Shown here: one piece after another, positions 16,887 through 24,736 of the stretch | How the letters are laid out: each line of letters starts with the position of its first letter | How positions within the stretch are numbered: position 1 is the stretch's first letter | From: Cohnella sp. SGD-V74 | Lineage (GTDB): Bacteria > Bacillota > Bacilli > Paenibacillales > Paenibacillaceae | Assembly (NCBI RefSeq): GCF_003001675.1 | Contig: NZ_PVYW01000008.1 | Location: 62,001-126,000, forward strand | Length of the DNA stretch: 64,000 nt | Direction of reading: 5' to 3' | The notes under the pieces: model-generated | Database searches by the model: none | Told to the model about the DNA's origin: nothing | What the model saw: the letters and a program-made list of their open reading frames with translations, nothing else | Translations under genes and position numbers: made by a program

Positions 16887-18602
16887 GTGAAGCGGATGCC
16901 AATCGGAGTGGATGATTTTAAAGCGATTCATGAGCGTAATTTGTACTATGTAGATAAGTCGATGCTCATCAAGGACATCCTCGATGATGGCGCCGAGGTT
17001 AATCTGATCGCACGCCCCCGAAGGTTCGGAAAAACGCTAAACCTATCCATGTTGCGCTATTTTTTTGAGAAAACGGAAGAGAACCATGGAGCGCTTTTTC
17101 AGGACTTGGAGATCTGGTATCAAGGAGAACGCTATCAGCGAGAGCAAGGTAAGTATCCGGTTATTGCACTAACGTTGAAAAGTTTAAAAATGAATACATG
17201 GAAAAGTAATTATTCCCGACTATGTACATTGTTGGCTACAGAGATAGAGCGTCATGGTTACTTGTATGAAAAGAACGACCTGTCCAGTAACGATAAGTAT
17301 ATCGTTTCTAGAATTCTGGATAGAACTGCAGATGAGTCGGAATATGGGGGCAGTATCGAGCTATTGTCGCGTTTGCTTCATGCGTATCACGGAGAAAAGG
17401 TTATTATTCTCGTGGATGAGTACGATACGCTACTGAACGAAGCATATATTCACGGTTTCTATGATGAGGCGGCTGCTTTTTTGCGATTGTTATTAGGCGA
17501 AGCCTTCAAGAACAATGTTCATCTGCGTAAAGGTGTTATGACGGGGATTTTTCGCGTTGCAAAAGAGAGTATATTCAGTGGATTAAACAATCTCAAGGTA
17601 AGTACGATTATTCAAGACGATTACAGGGAGTACTTCGGTTTCACGGAATTGGAAGTTCAGAAAATACTTGAAGATTTCGGCTTAAGAGAGCAGGTTGCTG
17701 AGGTTACGAAGTGGTATAACGGGTACCGTTTCGGGGAGGAAGTTCCTCTAACGATTTACAATCCATGGTCCATCGTGCAGTATTCGGATCAGCGCAAGCT
17801 GGTTTCGTACTGGGTGAACACAAGTGATAACTTGATCGTACGTAAGCTTGTGACTGAAGGCAGCGGGGAGATACAACAACAAGTCGCAGACCTGCTGAAA
17901 CGACAGGCAATCGGTCCGGTTCGAATTGACGATACGATAGTGTACCGAGAAGTAGATCGCTCACCGGATACGATATGGTCTTTTTTACTCATGAGCGGGT
18001 ACCTAAAGACCGTTACATTGGAAAGGCATACGGAAGGGATGCTTCGAGGGCTGTTCGGAACGCTGACGATTCCCAATGAAGAAGTGTATGATTTTTTTGC
18101 GGAGATGCTGTCGAGTTGGTTTTCGGATACAGTAAAGGGCGGCTCTACGACCAAGCTGCTGCAGGCACTGACAGACGGTGATATCGCCACTTTTAGCGGC
18201 ATGCTTCAAGAGACCGTTTTGCATACGTTTAGCTATCATGATGTAAGCGACGATCGTTCGGAGAGCTTCTACCATGCATTTGTTTTAGGGATTCTGGTAT
18301 ATCTTGATAAGGAGTACGAGGTGATTTCTAATCGTGAGAGCGGCTATGGAAGACATGACGTAATGATCGTGCCTCGCGAGCGTAAAAAGGGACGGAAGGG
18401 GATTATTCTCGAGTTTAAGAGGGCGGATGCAATACGGGAAGAGTCGTTAGACGAAGCGCTTGACGCCGCTTTGCTTCAAATCGATGAGAAGCGATATGAG
18501 GCAGAGCTTCACGCTCGCGGCATTCAGGGTATCGTTAAGCTCGGTATTGCTTTTAAAGGTAAGCGGGTAAAAGTTAAGGGCAGGGAGCAGGGGGAAAAGT
18601 AA
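16887..18602 (+). CDS. AAA-ATPase-like / PD-(D/E)XK nuclease-like protein
   Basis: A 571-residue protein. GTG at 16887 is chosen because AAGGCGG lies ten bases upstream and the family starts with (K)RMPIGVDDFK. The N-terminal ATPase-like domain has the Walker A variant RPRRFGKTLNLSML (about residue 48) and Walker B IILVDEYDTLL (about 174). The C-terminal ~100 residues form a PD-(D/E)XK nuclease-like domain with the GRHDVMIV...GIILEFKRA core (D-x(n)-E-x-K). Many bacteria carry multiple copies; function is unknown, and links to mobile elements or defence are often suspected. The gene is clearly more AT-rich than the surrounding core genes and lies between two CRISPR arrays, which suggests horizontal origin. 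Confidence 0.88.
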   Translation: MKRMPIGVDDFKAIHERNLYYVDKSMLIKDILDDGAEVNLIARPRRFGKTLNLSMLRYFFEKTEENHGALFQDLEIWYQGERYQREQGKYPVIALTLKSLKMNTWKSNYSRLCTLLATEIERHGYLYEKNDLSSNDKYIVSRILDRTADESEYGGSIELLSRLLHAYHGEKVIILVDEYDTLLNEAYIHGFYDEAAAFLRLLLGEAFKNNVHLRKGVMTGIFRVAKESIFSGLNNLKVSTIIQDDYREYFGFTELEVQKILEDFGLREQVAEVTKWYNGYRFGEEVPLTIYNPWSIVQYSDQRKLVSYWVNTSDNLIVRKLVTEGSGEIQQQVADLLKRQAIGPVRIDDTIVYREVDRSPDTIWSFLLMSGYLKTVTLERHTEGMLRGLFGTLTIPNEEVYDFFAEMLSSWFSDTVKGGSTTKLLQALTDGDIATFSGMLQETVLHTFSYHDVSDDRSESFYHAFVLGILVYLDKEYEVISNRESGYGRHDVMIVPRERKKGRKGIILEFKRADAIREESLDEALDAALLQIDEKRYEAELHARGIQGIVKLGIAFKGKRVKVKGREQGEK

Positions 18603-18694
18603 TTTCCAAGTAAAAACTTCAGGGAGAGAAAGATCGATAACGATTTGCAACAGTTTGTTCCGAAATTAAGTTAAATCTGCGCTTCCGCTGAGGA

Positions 18695-18740
18695 GAAAAA
18701 AGGGCGTCTCATGCGTTTCTCATGCGGCGTCCTTTTTTTT
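18695..18740 (+). terminator. Rho-independent terminator after the ATPase/nuclease gene
   Basis: AAAAAAGGGCGTC pairs with GGCGTCCTTTTTTTT, ending in eight T residues, about 90 bases after the stop. The rest of 18603-18802 shows nothing else. Confidence 0.75.
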
Positions 18741-18802
18741 CTTTATTGTACTTTTCTTATGTAGGGCACAACTTGCGGGATTTCCTGTGAGCAATGCACG
18801 TT

Positions 18803-19864
18803 TTGTAGAATCTAGCTCCCGCGAAGGGAGCGACCTCCAAGATACGGTGTCATTGTCAGAGCGCTGTTCAATCCACGCCCCTGCAAAAGGAGCGACATTG
18901 AGATCTCGCTGCTGATAACGGAGATTTTTGTTTCAATCCATGCTCCCGCGAAGTGAGCGACGGGACGGCCGCGAAAAAACCTTGATCCTGTCTCAGTTTC
19001 AATCCACGCTCCCGCGAAGGAGCGACCAATCGGAGTGGTCGTGCCTGGGCGCATTAAAGTTTCAATCCACACTCCCACGAAGGAGCGACTTACCTTGCGC
19101 GTTTCTTAATCGGGATTAGCTCGTTTCAATCCACGCTCCCGCGAAGGAGCGACACTCTCCCGCTTAATTATTGCAAACATATTCATCGTTTCAATCCATG
19201 CTCCCGCGAAGGAGCGACTAACGAATTCTATGGACTGCTGCTCGATATTGCTGTTTCAATCCACGCTCCCGCGAAGGAGCGACGACGTTATGGAGCGTAT
19301 CCGGTCCGGTATGCTTGGTTTCAATCCACGCTCCCGCGAAGGAGCGACCGGCTATCAGGTCCGGTTACAGCGCAAGGACAGCGTTTCAATCCACGCTCCC
19401 GCGAAGGAGCGACGTCGGTGAGTCCGGATGATTCAGTTTCACAAGAGTTTCAATCCACGCTCCCGCGAAGGAGCGACGAGACGCAAATGGCAGATTTCAA
19501 AAGCAAACTGGTTTCAATCCACGCTCCCGCGAAGGAGCGACTTTCTGCCCCAGGAACAATATCCCATTGAAGAGTTTCAATCCACGCTCCCGCGAAGGAG
19601 CGACTCCGGCTTCCGAGGATGTCACAAGAGCATTAGCTGTTTCAATCCACGCTCCCGTGAAGGGAGCGACTGCTGAAGCGCGGACAGATATCGAGATCGC
19701 TCAAGTTTCAATCCACGCTCCCGCGAAAGGAGCGACAAGTTTCGTCCGGTCCAGCCAGATCCGAGCGCTGTTTCAATCCACGCTCCCGCGAAAGGAGCGA
19801 CTCCGCCGATTACGATGTCGGCCAGAGCGGCCCGTTTCAATCCACGCTCCCGAGAAGGAGCGAC
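18803..19864 (-). CRISPR. CRISPR array 2: seventeen repeats, sixteen spacers (type I-C-like repeat)
   Basis: Repeat ends are regular from 18834 to 19864. Most repeats (R4-R13, R17) are 31 bases and have GAAGGAGCGAC; R3 and R14-R16 are 32 bases with GAAGTGAGC, GAAGGGAGC or GAAAGGAGC. R1 (18803-18834) and R2 (18866-18896) are degenerate, marking the leader-distal end on the left. Repeats begin GTTTCAATCCACGCTCC. Spacers are about 31-36 bases and all look different. The leader at 19865-20033 and minus-strand transcription match array 1. Confidence 0.97.
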
Positions 19865-20033
19865 AGCGAGCCTGTTGAGCCCTTGCCCGGCAAGGGATTA
19901 GAGGCCCAAAAGTGCGAATCGGTATTTTTAGAGTAGAAAAGCAGGCTCAAAAATGGCATGAAAAGCCGACAACCCTTGTGCAGCAAGAGGTGCGAATCTC
20001 CCGGGAAAATCATGTGAGCTTGGGGTTCGCACC
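19865..20033 (-). promoter_or_regulatory. CRISPR leader of array 2
   Basis: 169 bases, nearly identical to the array 1 leader with scattered substitutions. It abuts the leader-proximal repeat (19834-19864). The near-identity of two leaders 3.3 kb apart suggests recent duplication or ongoing recombination between the loci. Confidence 0.87.
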
Positions 20034-20115
20034 AATAAAACTATTTTACCACGTAGACGCTATGCTCGCTTGGTGACGTTATTGCGGCGGCGAAAAAAGT
20101 CAACCGCTCCAAGAC

Positions 20116-21174
20116 TCAAACGGTCCGGAGGACAGACGCCGGAGAGGCGGTGGACAGGCGTTCGACGAAACGGGTGTCGACGCGGATTTTCATCCGGGCG
20201 TCGGAGCCGTGCTCGGCCGGATCCGTCAGCAGGTCGACGGCGAGCCTGGCCATCTTTTCCTTCTCGACATGGATGGTCGTCAGCTCAGGCGTGACGATGA
20301 CGGATTCGTTGATGTTGTCGAAGCCGATGACGGAAATGTCCTCCGGGACGCGATAGCCGAGCTCGGCCAGCGTCTTCATGGCGCTGATGGCGATATAGTC
20401 GCACTCGCAGAAGAGAGCCGTAGGCAGCCGGCCCTCCGACCGAATGCAAGCTTCGAGCTGCTGGCGCATCGATTCTTGTGAAGAAAGCAGCGTCGGCGCG
20501 ACCGCGAACGTTCGGCTCGGCGCGACCTCCAAACCTCTCTCCCGAAGCGCGGCAAGGAACCCCGATTTACGCTCCTCGAAGTTGTGAATCCGCACGTTGG
20601 AAGCGACATAGCCGATGTCCTTGTGGCCCAGCTCGCACAAGTGCGCTCCCGCTTGGTAAGCTCCCATTGCATTGTTGATTTCGACGAAGTGAATCGGCAG
20701 CGTATCGTAGCAAGTGTCCAGAACCACGAGCTGAGGGAGACGATCCGCGGCGGCTGCGATCTGCTCTTTCCCTAGATTGGTCCCCAGCAAAATAACCCCG
20801 TTGCTGCGATGTTCCTCGGCAATGGCACGAACGTTATGCTCGAACTGCTCCATATCCACGGATGAGAACATAACGGAATACCCTTTGGAACGGCAGCGTT
20901 CTTCGACGAAATGAATCAATTCGCGGAAAAAAGGCTGCTGGTAGTACTCCTCAAGCACGATTCCCAGATTGGTGATGACCAGAAACAAAATCGATTTGGA
21001 GGTTTTATCGGACGGGGCCGTCGAGTTTCTCGGTTTGACGTTGTACCCCATTTCCCGGGCAATGCGCAATATTCTTTCCCTCGTCTCGCTGCCGATGCCG
21101 GGCTTGCCGCTGAGCGCCAAAGAGACGGCCGATTTCGAAACTTGCGCGATTTTCGCGATATCTTCCATTTTCAT
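20116..21174 (-). CDS. LacI-family transcriptional regulator
   Basis: A 352-residue repressor with an N-terminal HTH (MEDIAKIAQVSKSAVSLALSGK, about 3-24, with hinge helix region to ~50). A periplasmic-binding-protein-like sugar sensor domain follows (about 60-340; RSNGVILLGTN, CYDTLPIHFVEINN, ISVIGFDNINES). It is divergent from the isomerase operon across 325 bases containing a palindromic operator candidate and a promoter. By position it should repress that operon, with a sugar or sugar phosphate as inducer. Length and domain order are normal. Confidence 0.93.
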   Translation of the reverse strand: MKMEDIAKIAQVSKSAVSLALSGKPGIGSETRERILRIAREMGYNVKPRNSTAPSDKTSKSILFLVITNLGIVLEEYYQQPFFRELIHFVEERCRSKGYSVMFSSVDMEQFEHNVRAIAEEHRSNGVILLGTNLGKEQIAAAADRLPQLVVLDTCYDTLPIHFVEINNAMGAYQAGAHLCELGHKDIGYVASNVRIHNFEERKSGFLAALRERGLEVAPSRTFAVAPTLLSSQESMRQQLEACIRSEGRLPTALFCECDYIAISAMKTLAELGYRVPEDISVIGFDNINESVIVTPELTTIHVEKEKMARLAVDLLTDPAEHGSDARMKIRVDTRFVERLSTASPASVLRTV

Positions 21175-21316
21175 CGGAATTTCTCCGTTCTATTTCGGAT
21201 ATTAAGCTGAAGATGTCGAAGCTGTTGAGTTGAGTTTAGTTTACTACTGTTTTCTCGTTTTGTACAACATTCAAACTAAACAATCACAATAATCCAGTTA
21301 AAATGACTAAACTAAC

Positions 21317-21357
21317 ACTAAATTTTAGTTGACTCCCTAATATCGCGGTGATAGGAT
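21317..21357 (+). promoter_or_regulatory. Promoter and LacI-type operator of the isomerase-transketolase-kinase operon
   Basis: TTGACT (21329-21334), a 17-base spacer and TAGGAT (21352-21357) make a good sigma-A promoter pointing right. A perfect odd palindrome, ACTAAATTTTAGT (21317-21329), abuts the -35. Related TTTAGT/ACTAAAC words crowd the region (around 21231-21245, 21288-21294, 21404-21409, 21420-21436). They include GTTAAATTTAG (21425-21435), which recurs exactly at 33195-33205. Confidence 0.7.
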
Positions 21358-21499
21358 GGGGGTGTGAGTTAGTGGGATTACCGTTTTTCTAATGCTTGTT
21401 TAGTCGATGGACTGATTTTGTTTAGTTAAATTTAGTGTATACGCGAGTCCGTTGAGGCAGGTAGATTCGATAAGCCGATTTCACAAGGGAGAGAGCAAC

Positions 21500-22930
21500 A
21501 TGAAAAAGCTGAAGCTGGGGTATGCTCCGACGCGGAGGTTCACGTTCAGCGCGGAAGACGCTTTTAAGTACAAGGTGCAGATCCGCGAAAAGATGGACTC
21601 CTTCGGAATGGACATCGATATCGTCGATTTGGAGGGGCTCAATTCGGAGGGGCTGCTGTACGACGACCGGATCGGGGCGGAGGCAATCGCGGAGCATCTG
21701 CTCAAGGAGAAGGTTGACGCGGTTTTTTTTCCTCATTGCAACTTCGGGACGGAGGATACGGTAGCCCGGGTTGCCAAGGCGCTCGGCAAGCCGGTGCTGC
21801 TGTGGGGGCCGCGGGATGAAGCGCCGCTGGAGGACGGAATGCGCCTTCGCGATACGCAGTGCGGCCTGTTCGCGACGGGCAAGGTGCTGCGCCGCTTCCG
21901 GACGCCGTTCACATACGTGACGAACAGTCGATTGGACGATCCGGTGTTCGAGCGCGGCTTCAAAAATTTCGTGGCGGCGGCCAACGTGGTGCGTCATTTC
22001 CGCAGCTTGAGAATTTTGCAGATCGGGCCGCGGCCGACTTCCTTCTGGACGATGATGTGCAACGAAGGCGAGCTGCTGGAGCGGTTCGGTATCGAGCTGC
22101 ACCCGATTACGCTGGTGGATATTACGAACGCGGCGAAGAAGGCCGAGAAGTCCGGAGGTTCCGAGCTGACGGAGGCGATCCAATACATTCGCGACAAGCT
22201 GGATATCTCTGAGGTGACGGACGACGACGTCAAGCGGGTGGCCGCGCTTAAAGTCGCGATGAAGAAGCTGGCGGTCGACTCCGGCAGCACCGCGATCGCG
22301 ATTCAATGCTGGTCCGCTCTGCAGGACGCGATCGGCATTATGCCGTGCCTAGCCAACGCGATTTTGACCGATGAGCAAATTCCGGTCACTTGCGAGACCG
22401 ACATCCACGGTGCGATCACGTCGGTGATGGTGCAGGCGGCCGCGATGAACGAGGCTCCGACCTTTTTCGCCGATATTACGGTCCGCCACCCGGAGAACGA
22501 CAACGGAGAGCTGCTGTTCCATTGCGGCAATTTTCCCGTGTCGCTCAGTGTGGAGAACAAGCCGAAAATGCGCAAGCACTTTTTGTTCGACGATCATGCC
22601 CCGGGCACCCACGAAGGAGAAATCCGCGGCGGCAGCATGACGATTGCCCGTTTCGACGGCGATAACGGCGAGTATCAGTTGTTCCTCGGCAAGGCGAAAG
22701 GCATCACGGGTCCGTATACGCGCGGTTCTTACGTCTGGGTGGAGGTTAACGATTGGCCGCTGTGGGAGGAAAAGCTGGTGAAAGGCCCGTACGTGCACCA
22801 TTCCGTCGGCATACACGCCAACGTCATCCCGGCGCTTTACGAGGCCTGCCAATACATTCCCGGCCTTACGCCGGACCCGGTCGATCCGACGGAGGATCAA
22901 ATCCGCGCTTGGCTGAGAGGGAGCGTGTAA
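21500..22930 (+). CDS. L-fucose/L-arabinose isomerase-family sugar isomerase (candidate D-apiose isomerase)
   Basis: A 476-residue cytoplasmic aldose-ketose isomerase-like protein, starting behind AAGGGAGAGAGC. It has the FucI/AraA-type layout: an N-terminal alpha/beta domain (VDAVFFPHCNFGTEDTVARV), a middle domain, and a C-terminal barrel. Candidate metal ligands are Glu and Asp in CETDIHGAITSV and the late His in HHSVGIHANVIPAL, which mirror the Glu/Asp/His set of FucI. True L-fucose isomerases are ~590 residues, so this is a shorter relative. Next come a split transketolase and an FGGY kinase and no fuculose-phosphate aldolase, so fucose is unlikely. The combination fits conversion of D-apiose to D-apulose; that substrate is inference. 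Confidence 0.85.
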   Translation: MKKLKLGYAPTRRFTFSAEDAFKYKVQIREKMDSFGMDIDIVDLEGLNSEGLLYDDRIGAEAIAEHLLKEKVDAVFFPHCNFGTEDTVARVAKALGKPVLLWGPRDEAPLEDGMRLRDTQCGLFATGKVLRRFRTPFTYVTNSRLDDPVFERGFKNFVAAANVVRHFRSLRILQIGPRPTSFWTMMCNEGELLERFGIELHPITLVDITNAAKKAEKSGGSELTEAIQYIRDKLDISEVTDDDVKRVAALKVAMKKLAVDSGSTAIAIQCWSALQDAIGIMPCLANAILTDEQIPVTCETDIHGAITSVMVQAAAMNEAPTFFADITVRHPENDNGELLFHCGNFPVSLSVENKPKMRKHFLFDDHAPGTHEGEIRGGSMTIARFDGDNGEYQLFLGKAKGITGPYTRGSYVWVEVNDWPLWEEKLVKGPYVHHSVGIHANVIPALYEACQYIPGLTPDPVDPTEDQIRAWLRGSV

Positions 22931-22932
22931 CT

Positions 22933-23793
22933 ATGGCAAGCATACTGGAACTGAAGCGCAAATCGCTGCAAATCCGCAAAGAGCTGATGACGATGATCCA
23001 TGCGGCGAAAGGCGGGCACACCGGAGGCTCGCTCAGCAATACCGACATTTTGACCGCCCTTTATTATGAAGTAATGAAGCACGATCCGAATCGTCCGAAG
23101 CTTCCGGAGCGGGACCGTTTTGTGGCGAGCAAAGGGCACTGCGTCGAATCTCTCTGGTGCATTTTGGCCGACCTCGGCTATTTTCCGAAAGAGGAGCTGT
23201 CCACGTTCAGCCAGTTCGGCACGAGATTGATCGGACATCCGAACAACAAGGTGCCTGGCGTCGAGATGAACACGGGAGCGCTCGGTCACGGTCTGGCGGT
23301 GTCTGTCGGAATGGCGCTGGCTGCCAAGCGGGACGGCAATCCGTACCGCGTCTATTGCCTGATGGGCGACGGGGAGCAGGCCGAAGGCTCGGTCTGGGAG
23401 GCGGCGATGGCGGGTGCTCACTACAAGCTGGACAATCTCGTCGGCATCATCGACCGCAATCGGTTGCAGATCAGCGGGAGCACGGAGGACGTTATGGCGT
23501 TGGAGCCGTTGGACCGAAAATGGGAAGCGTTCGGCTGGCATGTCGTCACCGTGGACGGCCACGATTACGGCGAGCTGCTGAAGGCGTTCAACTCCGTGCC
23601 GGAGGTATCCGGCAAGCCAACGCTGCTGCTGGCCAACACCATCAAGGGCAAGGGCGTTTCTTTTGCGGAAAACAAACCGGAATGGCACCATCACGTTCCC
23701 AACGACGAGCAGCTGAAGCAGGCGCATGAGGAGCTCGACGCCGAGCTGGCCGCGCTTGCAGATGAACAGGAAAGGAGCGGGACTCATGCCTAA
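22933..23793 (+). CDS. Transketolase N-terminal subunit (candidate apulose-4-phosphate transketolase)
   Basis: A 286-residue thiamine-diphosphate-binding half of a split transketolase. The ThDP motif GDGEQAEGSVWEAAM (near 144) extends to IIDRNRLQ, with the usual spacing between GDG and N. It also keeps the His residues of HTGGSLS and of SKGHC. The start is two bases after the isomerase stop. The partner half overlaps its end by eight bases. Split transketolases of this size act on ordinary pentose phosphates or, in known apiose operons, on apulose 4-phosphate (giving xylulose 5-phosphate and dihydroxyacetone phosphate with glyceraldehyde 3-phosphate). Context favours the latter. Confidence 0.92.
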   Translation: MASILELKRKSLQIRKELMTMIHAAKGGHTGGSLSNTDILTALYYEVMKHDPNRPKLPERDRFVASKGHCVESLWCILADLGYFPKEELSTFSQFGTRLIGHPNNKVPGVEMNTGALGHGLAVSVGMALAAKRDGNPYRVYCLMGDGEQAEGSVWEAAMAGAHYKLDNLVGIIDRNRLQISGSTEDVMALEPLDRKWEAFGWHVVTVDGHDYGELLKAFNSVPEVSGKPTLLLANTIKGKGVSFAENKPEWHHHVPNDEQLKQAHEELDAELAALADEQERSGTHA

Positions 23794-24736
23794 TACGATT
23801 CCGAACCGCCAGGCGATGTGCGAAACGCTGCTGGAACTGGCGGAAAACAGCCGCGACATCATGGTGCTGGCAAGCGACTCGCGGGGCTCGGCGGCAATGG
23901 CGCCGTTCGCGAAGCGGTTTCCCGAGCAATTCGTGGAGACGGGCATCGCGGAGCAAAACATCGTCGGCATCGCGGCGGGCTTGGCGCACAGCGGTAAAAC
24001 GCCGTTCGTGACTTCGCCAGCCTGTTTCCTGAGCATGCGGAGCATCGAGCAGATCAAGGTGGACGTCGCTTACTCTAATACGAACGTCAAGCTGATCGGC
24101 ATTAGCGGCGGCATCTCGTACGGAGCGCTCGGCATGTCGCATCACTCGGTTCAGGATATTGCCGTAACGCGGGCGATTCCCGGTCTGGCCGTCGTGCTGC
24201 CGGCGGATCGCCATGAGACGAAGAAAATGACCCGCGCCATCGCCGAATACGAAGGCGGCGTATACGTGCGCATCGGACGGAATCCGGTCGAGGACGTATA
24301 CGAGGAGGACGACGATCGCGAGTTCGTGCTCGGCCAAGCCGTTCGCCTGAAGGACGGCAGCGATCTGACGCTGATCGCCGCGGGAGAAACGGTGCGCATC
24401 GCTCTGGATGCCGCGAAGCTGCTGGAGCAAAGCGGAATTCAGGCGCGGGTGTTGAACATGCACACGATCAAGCCTCTGGACACCGAAGCGATCGTCGCCG
24501 CCGCCGAAGAGACGGGCGCGATCGTCACGCTCGAGGAGCACAGCGTATACGGCGGCCTCGGCGCCGCGGTCGCCGAAGTGACGTCCCAGCATTGTCCGGT
24601 TCCGCTCAAGATTCTCGGCATTCCCGACGAGCCCGCGATCGCCGGCAAGACGGCCGAGGTGTTTCGCCATTACGGCCTGTCCGCGGAGAATGTCAAGGAG
24701 CTTGCCGAGCGATTGGCGAGCGTGAAGATGCGATGA
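23786..24736 (+). CDS. Transketolase C-terminal subunit (candidate apulose-4-phosphate transketolase)
   Basis: A 316-residue partner of the preceding subunit; the start at 23786 follows AGGAAAGGAGCGG. The pyrimidine-binding domain carries the ThDP-activating Glu in ETGIAEQNIVGIAAGLA. A C-terminal transketolase domain follows (VRIALDAAKLLEQSGIQARVLNMHTIKPLD). It overlaps the N-subunit gene by eight bases and the kinase gene by four, so all are one translational unit. The active site forms between the two subunits. Confidence 0.92.
   Translation: MPNTIPNRQAMCETLLELAENSRDIMVLASDSRGSAAMAPFAKRFPEQFVETGIAEQNIVGIAAGLAHSGKTPFVTSPACFLSMRSIEQIKVDVAYSNTNVKLIGISGGISYGALGMSHHSVQDIAVTRAIPGLAVVLPADRHETKKMTRAIAEYEGGVYVRIGRNPVEDVYEEDDDREFVLGQAVRLKDGSDLTLIAAGETVRIALDAAKLLEQSGIQARVLNMHTIKPLDTEAIVAAAEETGAIVTLEEHSVYGGLGAAVAEVTSQHCPVPLKILGIPDEPAIAGKTAEVFRHYGLSAENVKELAERLASVKMR

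Noticed and set aside
16887..18602. The ATPase/nuclease-like gene as a Cas protein
   Set aside because: Its domains match the common AAA-ATPase-like/PD-(D/E)XK family, not any Cas family I know.
18812..19878. Small open frames with repeated FQSTLPRRSD or GAWIET motifs
   Set aside because: These are translated CRISPR repeats and spacers, not proteins.
20500..22930. The isomerase operon as an L-fucose operon
   Set aside because: No aldolase gene is present, the isomerase is about 110 residues shorter than FucI, and a split transketolase is built into the unit.
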